From NCBI GenBank assembly GCA_910576655.1, contig CAJTJC010000003.1, forward strand, positions 1 through 64,000: a stretch of 64,000 bases of DNA. The letters run 5' to 3'. Source of the DNA: an uncultured Christensenella sp. (GTDB lineage: Bacteria; Bacillota; Clostridia; Christensenellales; Borkfalkiaceae). A program made the translations under genes and the position numbers. The notes under the pieces are model-generated. The model was not told the origin of the DNA. It did not search any database and saw nothing but the letters and a program-made list of their open reading frames with translations. Of the stretch, positions 41,357-49,479 are shown piece after piece (position 1 is the stretch's first letter; each line of letters opens with the position of its first letter).

Positions 41357-42988
41357 TTAATTTATTATTTCTACCTTACAGCCGTCGAGGGCGGAAAGAT
41401 ATTCTTCCGATTGAGTGAATACAAATTCAGCCCCCGTAACGGCAACGTCTTCCTGCACGAAGCTGAAATTTCTGAGATATTTCGCGTCCGTAGTCGAAAA
41501 CTTACACTCGCTTTCCTGCGGGCGGGCGCCTGCAAGCGCGACGTTTTTTATTGTGACGTTGTCTACGTAGTGCTCGCTTTCGAACCCGACGCGCGTGTCC
41601 CTGCAACCGCCCATAAGCGCGGTTATTCTGCGCGCGGAAATTACGTTGAGATTTTCTATCAGTACGCCGTCCACGCTTCCGAGCGCGGTAGGCGCAGTGT
41701 GCTGGTCCGACCAGTTGCTGCTGTACAGCACGCGCAGGTCAATCAACCCGACGCCGTCGGCTGCGTTTTTGCCGTCCTCTACCGTTATATTTTTGAAAGC
41801 GACGTTCTTAATTGCCGCGTTGTTTGCGTTGTGAATGGATATTGCCGCGTTGTGCAGCGCGTGAAGCACGGTTATGTTCTCGAAGGAAATGTTTTCCATA
41901 GGAATACCTACGGTTTCATACCCTACCTCCATACTTTGTGCCAAATCCGTCCAAAGCGTGCAATTTTTGAAAGAAATTCCGTTGGTTTCGCCGTGAATAT
42001 TTCTGTTTTCCCATCTCGGGTAGTTTTTTACCACCAACGAATCGTCCCAGGTGCGGACGAAGCAGCCCTCTACCTCTACGTTTTTACACGACTGCAAAGA
42101 TACTCCGTCGCCGTTTGAACGCGAGGAAATAATTTTTAAATTACTGATTTTCGAGCCCTCGCAGAAGTAGTTGGTTATCGCCCAGCCCGCAGGGTCGAGA
42201 ATAAAGAAGTCCTTTAAAAGCACGTTAGTGCTGTAATTGAACTCTATGGGTACGGTGACCTTGCCTCGGCTGACCGAACGCTCGAACGCGCTGCCGTCTA
42301 TTATGCCGCGCCCGACTATGGCGACGTTACTGAGATTGCTTTCGTGAAAGCAGCCGCGCACCACCGCGCCGTCCGCAAGATATACGAGCGTGTTGCTGCC
42401 GATTGAAATTCGGTTATCTTTCGGGGAAATTCTGTCGTCGTTTTCAAAGGTGTGAAGCCCCGCCTCGAACACCATTACGTTGTCGTATCCGCTGTAATCG
42501 GTTACGGCGCCGCCGTAACTGCTCACGAAAAAGTGAATTGCGTTGTGAATATCGCCGTTGATTTCGAGGACGTATTCCCCCGCGCTTTTTACCGTAAAAG
42601 TAAGCGTGTTTTCCTGCAAGTTGGCTATAGGGGTTATTTTCGCGGATAGAGGCCGCACCACCGACTTATAGTCAACCTTGACTTCGGGCTTGACCGTAAT
42701 TTCCGCTTCGCCGTCCAGCTCGAAAAGGCAAACGCCGTTGGCTTTTCGCTGATAGCCGTCGCCGACCCAGTTCTGCGAAGTATTGACCATAACCTCGTAA
42801 GCGGGTAACACGCTGCCGCCCGCGCTTATCTGCGCGCCGCTATAGCTTTTTACGCCTTCGGGCACCGAATAGGCGCGAACGCGCGACGAATTCTGTTCGG
42901 CGGGCACGTCGGAGGCGCACCCGCCAAGAACAGAACCTATGGAGAAAAAGATGAATAAGCTCATTAAAAAATATTTTAATTTTTTCAT
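41357..42988 (-). CDS. Secreted beta-helix glycoside hydrolase (GH28/GH49 clan), short paralogue
   Basis: A 543-residue lipoprotein (lipobox V-L-G-G-C, Cys24) that is a paralogue of the next gene downstream: it shares the N-terminal sandwich, D-P-A-G-W-A-I-T, S-N-G-D-G-V-S-L-Q-S-C-K-N, R-T-W-D-D-S-L-V-V-K-N and W-T-D-L-A-Q-S-M-E-V-G-Y-E. Putative acids are D294, D315 and D316. It lacks the discoidin domains and ends at the beta-helix, so it may act on shorter or soluble chains. It starts one base before the end of the ABC ATPase gene region and is in the same operon. Confidence 0.78.
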   Translation of the reverse strand: MKKLKYFLMSLFIFFSIGSVLGGCASDVPAEQNSSRVRAYSVPEGVKSYSGAQISAGGSVLPAYEVMVNTSQNWVGDGYQRKANGVCLFELDGEAEITVKPEVKVDYKSVVRPLSAKITPIANLQENTLTFTVKSAGEYVLEINGDIHNAIHFFVSSYGGAVTDYSGYDNVMVFEAGLHTFENDDRISPKDNRISIGSNTLVYLADGAVVRGCFHESNLSNVAIVGRGIIDGSAFERSVSRGKVTVPIEFNYSTNVLLKDFFILDPAGWAITNYFCEGSKISNLKIISSRSNGDGVSLQSCKNVEVEGCFVRTWDDSLVVKNYPRWENRNIHGETNGISFKNCTLWTDLAQSMEVGYETVGIPMENISFENITVLHALHNAAISIHNANNAAIKNVAFKNITVEDGKNAADGVGLIDLRVLYSSNWSDQHTAPTALGSVDGVLIENLNVISARRITALMGGCRDTRVGFESEHYVDNVTIKNVALAGARPQESECKFSTTDAKYLRNFSFVQEDVAVTGAEFVFTQSEEYLSALDGCKVEIIN

Positions 42989-42989
42989 A

Positions 42990-45173
42990 CTAAGTAATTA
43001 TTATTGCCGAAACGTGGTCGTAAACGCTTGCCTTTATAAGGTCTATTCCGAAATTTAACGACCCGTTTTCGCCGTTATACGGCAGCACTATCTCGTTGCC
43101 CGCGAACGAACACACCGCGTATTTGCCGACGCCGTAATCGAGCACCTTTATTATTTCCGCGGAAAACGTATTTTCCGAAGTAACCGCGTCGGTTGAAAAA
43201 ATCAGCTGTAAATCTGTGCCGAACAGCTTTCTGTCGCTTGCGCCGAGCAATCTTTTAAGTACTGTAAGCGGACAGACGAGCGGAGTTCCGCAACAGATAA
43301 CGTCGACGTCGAAGCTTCTTTTTTCGCGCTTTTTCGCCGCGCCGTCAAGCTTGCGCTTGCGCAACCTGACGCCTATCCTGTTTTCCGTATCGAGCGCGGG
43401 AATTTGCTTATCGCCGTGCGAAAACGCTACCGAGTGCCACGCAAGTCCGACGGAAATTTTGCCGCCGACCTCGCAATCAAACAGCGCGTACAGCTTTTCG
43501 CCGCCTATTGCAAGGCGGGCAAGCCAACCCTGTTTAAGCTGCTCGCATTCCAGCACCTCCGCTTCCAGTCCGCCGTCCGTAAACGCGGACGTGGGGAAGA
43601 TAGCGTTATACTCGCCGTCCAGATGCGCAAGCGCGGGCGGAAGCGCAACCGCCTTGCCGCCGATATATAGCTTGCCGTTTACAGCCTTGACAGATACGTC
43701 GTTATAGCTTACGAAACGCTTGTTGACGCTCTCTTCGGTGTCCTTATCGAAAAAGTGAACCTTTGCAAAGTTGACGCCCACTCTGACGTTATCACCGCTC
43801 TCTTTACGGCAGATACCCTCTACTTTAATTATGAAAGGAAATTTCCCGCTTTCGTAATTCGTTGCGCCGTCCGTATCGAAATCGCAATATAGCAGCGTTT
43901 CGCTGCCGAGCATCTCTTTGTTTAAAACTGCGCACTCGACGCCGCCGTCGTCAAGAATAAAGTCCTCGGGGCGGACGCCCATTTTAACTGCTTTGCCAAG
44001 ATATTTGCGTTCGAGCTTTTTAACGCACTCGGACGAAAACTTCATTTTTTTGCCGTTTGCGAACGCTACGCTCGCCTTATCGCCCGCGACTTCGACAACC
44101 GCGTCGAAAAAGTTCATAGACGGAGTGCCGATAAAGCCCGCGACGAAAGCGTTTTCGGGATACGAATACAGATTGATAGGCGTATCCGTCTGCTGTATTC
44201 TGCCGCTTTTCATAACCACTATTCTGTCGCCCATGGTCATAGCCTCTACCTGGTCGTGCGTGACGTAAACGAACGTGGTCTGCAAGCGGTTGTGCAGCTT
44301 GGTTATTTCGCTGCGCATCTGGTTACGCAGCTTCGCGTCTAAGTTGGACAGCGGTTCGTCCAAAAGGAAAACCTTGGGGTTGCGAACCATTGCTCTGCCC
44401 AGCGCCACCCTCTGCCTCTGTCCGCCGCTCATCGCGCCGGGGCGTTTGCCGAGGTATTCCTCCAGTCCGAGAATTTCCGCGATTTTAATTACCTGCGCGT
44501 AAATCTCCTCGCGCCGTACGAACGCGGTATGAAAGGGCTTTAAAAGGTTATTTAACAGCGATACGGGACGGACGAGGTCTCTGCCGTCGCGTATATTTGC
44601 TTTGTAGTCGCGCTTGACAAGCGCGTAATGAACGGGTTTAAGACAAAAATTTTTAAGTCCGCGCGGGTACTCTTCCTTGACGCGGCGCGAAATTTCGCGT
44701 TTGTCCTCTTCACAAAGGACTACCTTTTTACCCGCTTTATATTCTTTTTTTATTTGCGCGCGGTTGAGATATTTGTCGCTGCCGCGCGCTGACTTTGTCA
44801 ATCGGGGATATTTTTCGTCAACTCTGGCGGAAAGTTCTTTTTTCTGTTCCTTGGTCAGCTTCGACATTTTAAGCGGAAACGCCATATTGTCGGCGACCGT
44901 CATGTGCGGGTACAGCGCGTAATTCTGAAAAACCATAGCCGTATCACGGTTTTTACAGTCGACGTCGTTTACCACTTTATCGTCTATTTTAAGCTCTCCC
45001 GCGGAAATTTCTTCAAGCCCCGCAATCATTCTTAAAACGGTAGATTTACCGCAGCCCGACGGCCCGACGAAAACTATGAATTCCTTGTCCTCTATATCCA
45101 TGGAAAAATCGTTTACCGCTTTGGTACCGTTGGGGTAGACCTTGTAAACGCTTTTCAAATTGAGGTTTGCCAT
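42990..45173 (-). CDS. MsmK/UgpC-type sugar ABC ATPase with large insertion and long C-terminus
   Basis: A 727-residue ATPase, about twice the usual 370. Walker A G-P-S-G-C-G-K-S-T at 37-45, Q-loop Gln83, signature M-S-G-G-Q-R-Q at 248-254, Walker B V-F-L-L-D-E-P at 269 and the V-T-H-D switch His near 306 are all intact, followed by a TOBE domain. An extra segment of about 115 mostly basic residues (105-222) is inserted in the helical subdomain between F-P-L-K and the I-L-G-L-E-E-Y-L helix. Another 300 residues extend past the normal TOBE. It heads the operon with the two secreted enzymes and may energise the CUT1 permeases encoded 14 kb away, which lack their own ATPase. Confidence 0.9.
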   Translation of the reverse strand: MANLNLKSVYKVYPNGTKAVNDFSMDIEDKEFIVFVGPSGCGKSTVLRMIAGLEEISAGELKIDDKVVNDVDCKNRDTAMVFQNYALYPHMTVADNMAFPLKMSKLTKEQKKELSARVDEKYPRLTKSARGSDKYLNRAQIKKEYKAGKKVVLCEEDKREISRRVKEEYPRGLKNFCLKPVHYALVKRDYKANIRDGRDLVRPVSLLNNLLKPFHTAFVRREEIYAQVIKIAEILGLEEYLGKRPGAMSGGQRQRVALGRAMVRNPKVFLLDEPLSNLDAKLRNQMRSEITKLHNRLQTTFVYVTHDQVEAMTMGDRIVVMKSGRIQQTDTPINLYSYPENAFVAGFIGTPSMNFFDAVVEVAGDKASVAFANGKKMKFSSECVKKLERKYLGKAVKMGVRPEDFILDDGGVECAVLNKEMLGSETLLYCDFDTDGATNYESGKFPFIIKVEGICRKESGDNVRVGVNFAKVHFFDKDTEESVNKRFVSYNDVSVKAVNGKLYIGGKAVALPPALAHLDGEYNAIFPTSAFTDGGLEAEVLECEQLKQGWLARLAIGGEKLYALFDCEVGGKISVGLAWHSVAFSHGDKQIPALDTENRIGVRLRKRKLDGAAKKREKRSFDVDVICCGTPLVCPLTVLKRLLGASDRKLFGTDLQLIFSTDAVTSENTFSAEIIKVLDYGVGKYAVCSFAGNEIVLPYNGENGSLNFGIDLIKASVYDHVSAIIIT

Positions 45174-45209
45174 ACAGTTTCACCCTATCGTAACATTTTG
45201 TATAGTTAC

Positions 45210-45238
45210 ATTTTATCAATTTTTGTTAGTTTCTACAA
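45210..45238 (-). promoter_or_regulatory. Promoter of the ATPase-secreted enzyme operon
   Basis: On the minus strand TTGTAG (45238-45233), 17-bp spacer, TAAAAT (45215-45210) with extended TGA. A small palindrome ACTGTT-A-AACAGT (45248-45260) lies ten bases upstream of the -35 box, a fitting place for an activator site. Confidence 0.6.
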
Positions 45239-45291
45239 TGCGGTAAAACTGTTAAACAGTCGAATAATCTGCCGTAATTCCGCAATGAAAA

Positions 45292-45324
45292 GCCGCCGTT
45301 TACCTTTGAAAGGTAAACGGCGGC
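45292..45324. terminator. Long hairpin between two operons
   Basis: A 16-bp perfect inverted repeat (45292-45307 with 45309-45324), GC-rich at its base, followed on the minus strand by TTTT. It stands in tandem with the terminator at 45328-45360. Confidence 0.7.
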
Positions 45325-45327
45325 ACG

Positions 45328-45360
45328 AAAAAAGCAAGCGGAATTACCGCTTGCTTTTTT
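45328..45360 (-). terminator. Terminator of the surface module/P-II operon
   Basis: A 14-bp stem (AAAAAAGCAAGCGG with CCGCTTGCTTTTTT), five-base loop, ending in a T run on the minus strand right after the last P-II-like gene. Confidence 0.93.
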
Positions 45361-45692
45361 TATTTATCCGAACCGTTATCAAGCGTGACGGGCGAAAGTC
45401 CCACCACCTGATTTACGGGCATTGAAAATGCTATGCCCGAGCCCTCGCTTTTCAAGCCCGCGCTTTTATACACAGCGTGCAAAACCGCGTCTTTGATGTC
45501 TTTCGGAACGAGAATCATTACCACCTCTTTATCGGGCTGAATGGTAATTTTGAAAAACTGCTCGGCTTCCTTGTTAGCGGTGCCCTTTGCGTGCATTACC
45601 GTGCCGCCGCGCGCACCGACCTCCTTCGCGGCGTCCATAACCAGCTCGGAATAGCCTGCGTTTACTATACAGAAAATTACTTCGTAATCCAT
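45360..45692 (-). CDS. P-II-like signalling protein
   Basis: A 110-residue protein of the P-II superfamily by layout (beta-alpha-beta, V-I-F-C-I-V-N-A-G at the N-terminus, A-R-G-G-T-V-M-H-A-K-G-T near 28-40, and the K-x-x-V-M-I-L-V-P strand). G-A-R-G-G-T matches the T-loop start region of P-II-like proteins that sit beside membrane transporters. It overlaps the previous gene as TAATG, which is the second P-II-like gene. Both probably bind a nucleotide and regulate the DUF1538 transporter. The typical uridylylation Tyr is not evident. Confidence 0.75.
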   Translation of the reverse strand: MDYEVIFCIVNAGYSELVMDAAKEVGARGGTVMHAKGTANKEAEQFFKITIQPDKEVVMILVPKDIKDAVLHAVYKSAGLKSEGSGIAFSMPVNQVVGLSPVTLDNGSDK

Positions 45693-46087
45693 TATTTTTC
45701 CTCCTTGACGGGCGTTCTGTTGTTGCTTAAAAACCTGTATATAAGCGTACCTATTACGCTTGAAAGCGGTATTGTGAACGCCACGCCCTTGCCGCCCTTA
45801 ATGGTCTTGAATTTCTCGTCGAGCGCGGCGACCGCGTCGGGCACCTTTTTTGCCTGAATGACGCTGAAAATTACCGTCTTTTCGGTGTTGCTCAGTCCGA
45901 GAAATTCCAGCATTTTCGCGTCGGCGGTGCCGTAGCTTAAAACGGACGCCTGCAAATTCACGTCGAACGACTGTATCAGGTCGGCAAAATATTCCGCCTT
46001 GTTTCTACCGACTATGGTAACCAGCATTTCAAGCTTTTCCGCGGTTACCTTGTTTTCAGTTTTTACCTTTTTGGTTCTCTGAGCCAT
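45692..46087 (-). CDS. P-II-like protein, divergent
   Basis: A 131-residue protein with a basic N-terminal tail (1-20) followed by a fold like the P-II-like protein encoded next: M-L-V-T-I-V-G-R-N-K-A-E at the first strand, S-V-L-S-Y-G-T-A-D at the loop position, V-I-F-S-V-I at the second strand and G-V-A-F-T-I-P-L-S-S-V-I-G at the end. The shared end motif I-A-F-S-M-P-V-N-Q-V-V-G of the next protein shows they are related. It lies eight bases after the DUF1538 gene and may form hetero-oligomers with its neighbour. The assignment is from layout and context. Confidence 0.65.
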   Translation of the reverse strand: MAQRTKKVKTENKVTAEKLEMLVTIVGRNKAEYFADLIQSFDVNLQASVLSYGTADAKMLEFLGLSNTEKTVIFSVIQAKKVPDAVAALDEKFKTIKGGKGVAFTIPLSSVIGTLIYRFLSNNRTPVKEEK

Positions 46088-46095
46088 ATTTCCAC

Positions 46096-47643
46096 CTACT
46101 CGAAGTAAATAATCTGCTCGTCGTCAGCCGACAGAATACGCTTCATTTTTATGTTCGTGCGGACCTTCGAGCTTACGACCGCCTTAAAGCCCAAAATCTG
46201 TATGGTTATAAGCGGGGTCATTGCAACCATAGCCACTACGCCGTACGCAAAGCTGTATATGTCGCCGTTGCCGTGCAGCTGACTGCACGCGCCTATCACG
46301 AGCGGCAAAACAAAGCTTGACGTAAGCGGACCGCTTGCGACTCCGCCCGAGTCGAACGCAATGCCGGTGTACATTCGCGGCACAAAGAACGACAGCCCGA
46401 GCGAAATGAGATAGCCCGGAATTAGATAGTACAGCAGCGAAAAACCGAATATCGTCCTTATAAGCGAAAGTCCTATCGAAATGCCGACCGCAACCGACAG
46501 CGCGACGAGCATTTCTATCTTTCTGACGCCGCCGCCCGTCACCTCTTCGACCTGCTTGTTAAGAACGTGAATCGCAGGCTCGGCAAGGACGACGACCATA
46601 CCTATTACGAAGCCGAACACCACCAAAAGCGCGGGACTGAAATCGGCAAGCTGTTTTCCGATTTTAAAACCGACGGGCATAAATCCGACCTCGACCGCGA
46701 CAAGGAAAATTACGAGACCTACAAAAGTATATACTATACCGACCGCCATTTGTATAAGCTTCTTTTTAGGAAGCTTCAAAACCGCGAACTGCAATACGAG
46801 GAAGAACGCGACAATAAGTCCGAGCGCGAGAACGACGTCCTTAATTTTATGTAGTATGAGCATACCGAGGTTGGAGCCGAGGTAATTTTCTATCGCGTAA
46901 ATGTCGGTGTCGTATACGTCGAGCGAGCCAGTCGTCGTCATAGAAAGCAGCATAACCGCGATTATCGGACCGACCGAGCAAAGCGCGATTAATCCGAAGC
47001 TGTTTTCGCTTGCGTTGCGCCCTCCGACCGTCGTTGAAATACCGAAGCCGAGTGCCATTATGAACGGTACCGTTATGGGACCCGTAGTGACCCCGCCGGA
47101 GTCGAACGAAAGCGGAAAAAGTCCGCCCTTACCGCTTTCGATAAGCAGTGCGCATACCGCGAAAAGCATCATATAAAAGAACATCAAAAGCGGTGCAAGG
47201 TTTTTGTGGAAAATTATTTTAAGCACGCCCAGAACGAGGAACAGTCCCACGCCGAGACCTACGGTTATTATAAGCAGCCATTTGCTTGCGTCGCCGTCGG
47301 CGGGCATTATGTCCTTTACCTGATTTGCAAGCACCGATAAATCGGGTTCGGCAATCGTTATGAGAACGCCCATAAAAAAGCAGACAGCGACGAGTATCAT
47401 AACCTTTTTGGACTTTGTAAGTCCCTCGCCGACGTGGTTGCCCATAGGCGTCATTGCAAGGTCCGCGCCGAGATTGAAAAGCGCGATACCGAGTATAAGC
47501 AATACCGAACACACCGCAAAGGCAACCTTTTCCGCGACAGTTAAATCGACCAGCGGCGTAAAGGAAATTATCAGAACGATTACGGCGATAGGCAATACCG
47601 ATATAAGCGATTCTTTAAGTTTTGAAAAGAGGATTTTAAACAT
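46096..47643 (-). CDS. DUF1538 membrane transporter
   Basis: A 515-residue membrane protein with about 12-14 hydrophobic segments in two related halves. Each half carries the same motif: F-D-S-G-G-V-T-T-G-P-I-T near 180 and F-D-S-G-G-V-A-S-G-P-L-T near 430, along with A-E-P-D-L/A-E-P-A-I. This is the DUF1538 family of putative transporters, which often travels with P-II-like genes, as here. Substrate is unknown. The start codon overlaps the stop of the upstream surface protein gene as TAATG, so its translation is coupled to the surface gene set. Confidence 0.88.
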   Translation of the reverse strand: MFKILFSKLKESLISVLPIAVIVLIISFTPLVDLTVAEKVAFAVCSVLLILGIALFNLGADLAMTPMGNHVGEGLTKSKKVMILVAVCFFMGVLITIAEPDLSVLANQVKDIMPADGDASKWLLIITVGLGVGLFLVLGVLKIIFHKNLAPLLMFFYMMLFAVCALLIESGKGGLFPLSFDSGGVTTGPITVPFIMALGFGISTTVGGRNASENSFGLIALCSVGPIIAVMLLSMTTTGSLDVYDTDIYAIENYLGSNLGMLILHKIKDVVLALGLIVAFFLVLQFAVLKLPKKKLIQMAVGIVYTFVGLVIFLVAVEVGFMPVGFKIGKQLADFSPALLVVFGFVIGMVVVLAEPAIHVLNKQVEEVTGGGVRKIEMLVALSVAVGISIGLSLIRTIFGFSLLYYLIPGYLISLGLSFFVPRMYTGIAFDSGGVASGPLTSSFVLPLVIGACSQLHGNGDIYSFAYGVVAMVAMTPLITIQILGFKAVVSSKVRTNIKMKRILSADDEQIIYFE

Positions 47644-49463
47644 TAAGCACCATCAGTTATACGTTTCCAAGTATATTTATTATAAACTTTCAAGCCCACG
47701 CCCGACAAATAATTTTCGGGTATTTCGGAAATTTTTTTGTCGCCCTCGTATAAAAACCAGTCAGTTTTTTCGGCGAACGAAACCTCTATACCTTCCGCGA
47801 CGCCGAAAAACGCAAACGTCCCGATTTCGCAGACACCCGCGGGTATAAATACGCTTTCAAGCGCGGAGCAATTCCAGAATGCAGCCGAACCGATAATCTT
47901 CAACCCTTCTGGCAGCGCGACGCTTGTAAGCGAAACGCAGCCGTAAAAGCTTTCCTCGCCCAACGCTTGGACGCTATCGGGCAAAATAATTCTCTCTATA
48001 AAGGTACAGTTTTTGAACGCGCCCTCGGGCAAATGCGTCCCCTCCGAAATTACTACCGTCGTAAGCGACGGGGTTATCCATCTTCCGTTATCCGCAGCGC
48101 TGTCCGCGCCGAAAAGATAACCGAGATGCGACGGGTTTTCCCTGTCCGCACCGATAAACGGAATAGTCAGGCTGCATAGATTTTTACAACCGTAAAGCGC
48201 GCCCTTTTCTATTCTCGTGATAGTTTGCGGAATTATTAAAATACTTCCTTCAAACCCGCCCAATGCGCCGACCGCGGTTACGGCTTTGCCGTTATGCACT
48301 GCGGGAATTTCGAACGTATCCGCCTTCACGCTTCCCATACCGCAAAAAACGTAATAGCCGCCGTCGCTGCCGAGCAACCATTCAAGCCCCTTTATGCCGC
48401 CCGCATCGTAAGGGCACACGGTGCAGGCGTTGTCGCCCCAGACGTGTTCGCCGCGGTCCTTTACCGCATTGCATACCGTACATTCGGAATAATGAGTGAA
48501 CTCGTCGTACAGCTTTTCAAAAGAATGTCCCCAAGCGGGTATCTTCTCATAGTTAAGCCGTTCACTGCATACCGTACAATCGACGCGACGCGCACCGTCG
48601 GTCTCGCAGTCGGGCAAACGCTCGGTTATCCACTCCGACGGTACGTGCTCCGTCTTATCGATTGCGCGTATTTCACGGTGAGCGCCGTCGCGAGAGCAGA
48701 CCCGCATTTCTTCACCGAACGCGCTGCACGATGGAGCCGTTATCTGCTGCCACTGACCGAAATCGTGACCTGCTGCGGGCAAAGCGCGGGTTTCGAGGCG
48801 GACCGCGCAAAACTTACATTCTGTGTACTCCTCGCCGTCGGTCGTGCATGTCGCGGGTTTCGCGACAATCCAACTTGTAGGCGTATGTCCGACCGCAGGC
48901 ACGTTGCGGGTTTCGAGGCGGACCGCGCAAAACTTACACTCCGTATATTCCTCGCCGTCGGTCGTACAGGTCGCGGCGCGTTCAAGCTTCCATTCGGAAG
49001 CTTCGTGTTCAAGCATTTCTACAACACGCGTTTCGCGGTGCGACGCGTCTCTCAAGCATACGCGGGACTGCTCGCCCTGCTCCGTACAGCTTGCGGGCTT
49101 TACAGTCGTCCACTCGCCGAAATCGTGACCGAGCGGCGGAATTTCATTAAAAGTATCGTAACCGCAACGCTTGCACTCTTCGTACGCAATGTACCCGCCC
49201 TCGGTACAGCCGGCAGGCTTTTCTACGACGGAAACGTACTCGTGACCGTATGCCGCAATAAAGCTTTGCTGTCTGTCGCCGCAATCGCAAAACCGCTCGC
49301 GCACGCCGTCCGTCGTGCAGGTGGCGTTGACAGATACCGTCCACTCGCCGTAGCTGTGAATATGTGGTTTATCGTTGAAAAGTCCCGTAAAGATAACAAT
49401 CAGACAACAGAGAATTCCCGCAAAAAGAATTACGAAAACGCAATTTGGATTCTCTTTCTTCAT
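47643..49463 (-). CDS. Membrane-anchored protein with Cys-rich repeats and leucine-rich repeats
   Basis: A 606-residue protein with one N-terminal membrane anchor (about 8-30), then seven and a half tandem repeats of about 40 residues (35-340) with the pattern W-x(7)-A-T-C-T-T-D-G-x(5)-C-x-x-C-x(10)-P-A-x-G-H. Copies four and five are almost identical. The conserved three Cys and one His per unit could bind metal or form disulfides. From about 380 the protein changes to BspA-type LRR_5 repeats (G-A-F-K-N-C-T, S-F-Y-G-C-V-S-L-T-S-V-A-L-P, A-F-W-N-C-S-A-L). It is probably a cell-surface contact protein. It lies 16 bases after the 1413-residue membrane protein gene. Confidence 0.65.
   Translation of the reverse strand: MKKENPNCVFVILFAGILCCLIVIFTGLFNDKPHIHSYGEWTVSVNATCTTDGVRERFCDCGDRQQSFIAAYGHEYVSVVEKPAGCTEGGYIAYEECKRCGYDTFNEIPPLGHDFGEWTTVKPASCTEQGEQSRVCLRDASHRETRVVEMLEHEASEWKLERAATCTTDGEEYTECKFCAVRLETRNVPAVGHTPTSWIVAKPATCTTDGEEYTECKFCAVRLETRALPAAGHDFGQWQQITAPSCSAFGEEMRVCSRDGAHREIRAIDKTEHVPSEWITERLPDCETDGARRVDCTVCSERLNYEKIPAWGHSFEKLYDEFTHYSECTVCNAVKDRGEHVWGDNACTVCPYDAGGIKGLEWLLGSDGGYYVFCGMGSVKADTFEIPAVHNGKAVTAVGALGGFEGSILIIPQTITRIEKGALYGCKNLCSLTIPFIGADRENPSHLGYLFGADSAADNGRWITPSLTTVVISEGTHLPEGAFKNCTFIERIILPDSVQALGEESFYGCVSLTSVALPEGLKIIGSAAFWNCSALESVFIPAGVCEIGTFAFFGVAEGIEVSFAEKTDWFLYEGDKKISEIPENYLSGVGLKVYNKYTWKRITDGA
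48786..48980 (-). repeat. Near-identical 120-base tandem repeat in the Cys-rich gene
   Basis: The block from 48786 recurs almost unchanged from 48906, exactly 120 bases (40 codons) later, encoding repeats four and five with identical C-T-T-D-G-E-E-Y-T-E-C-K-F-C cores. Confidence 0.85.
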
Positions 49464-49479
49464 AAGTAAAACATAGCTT

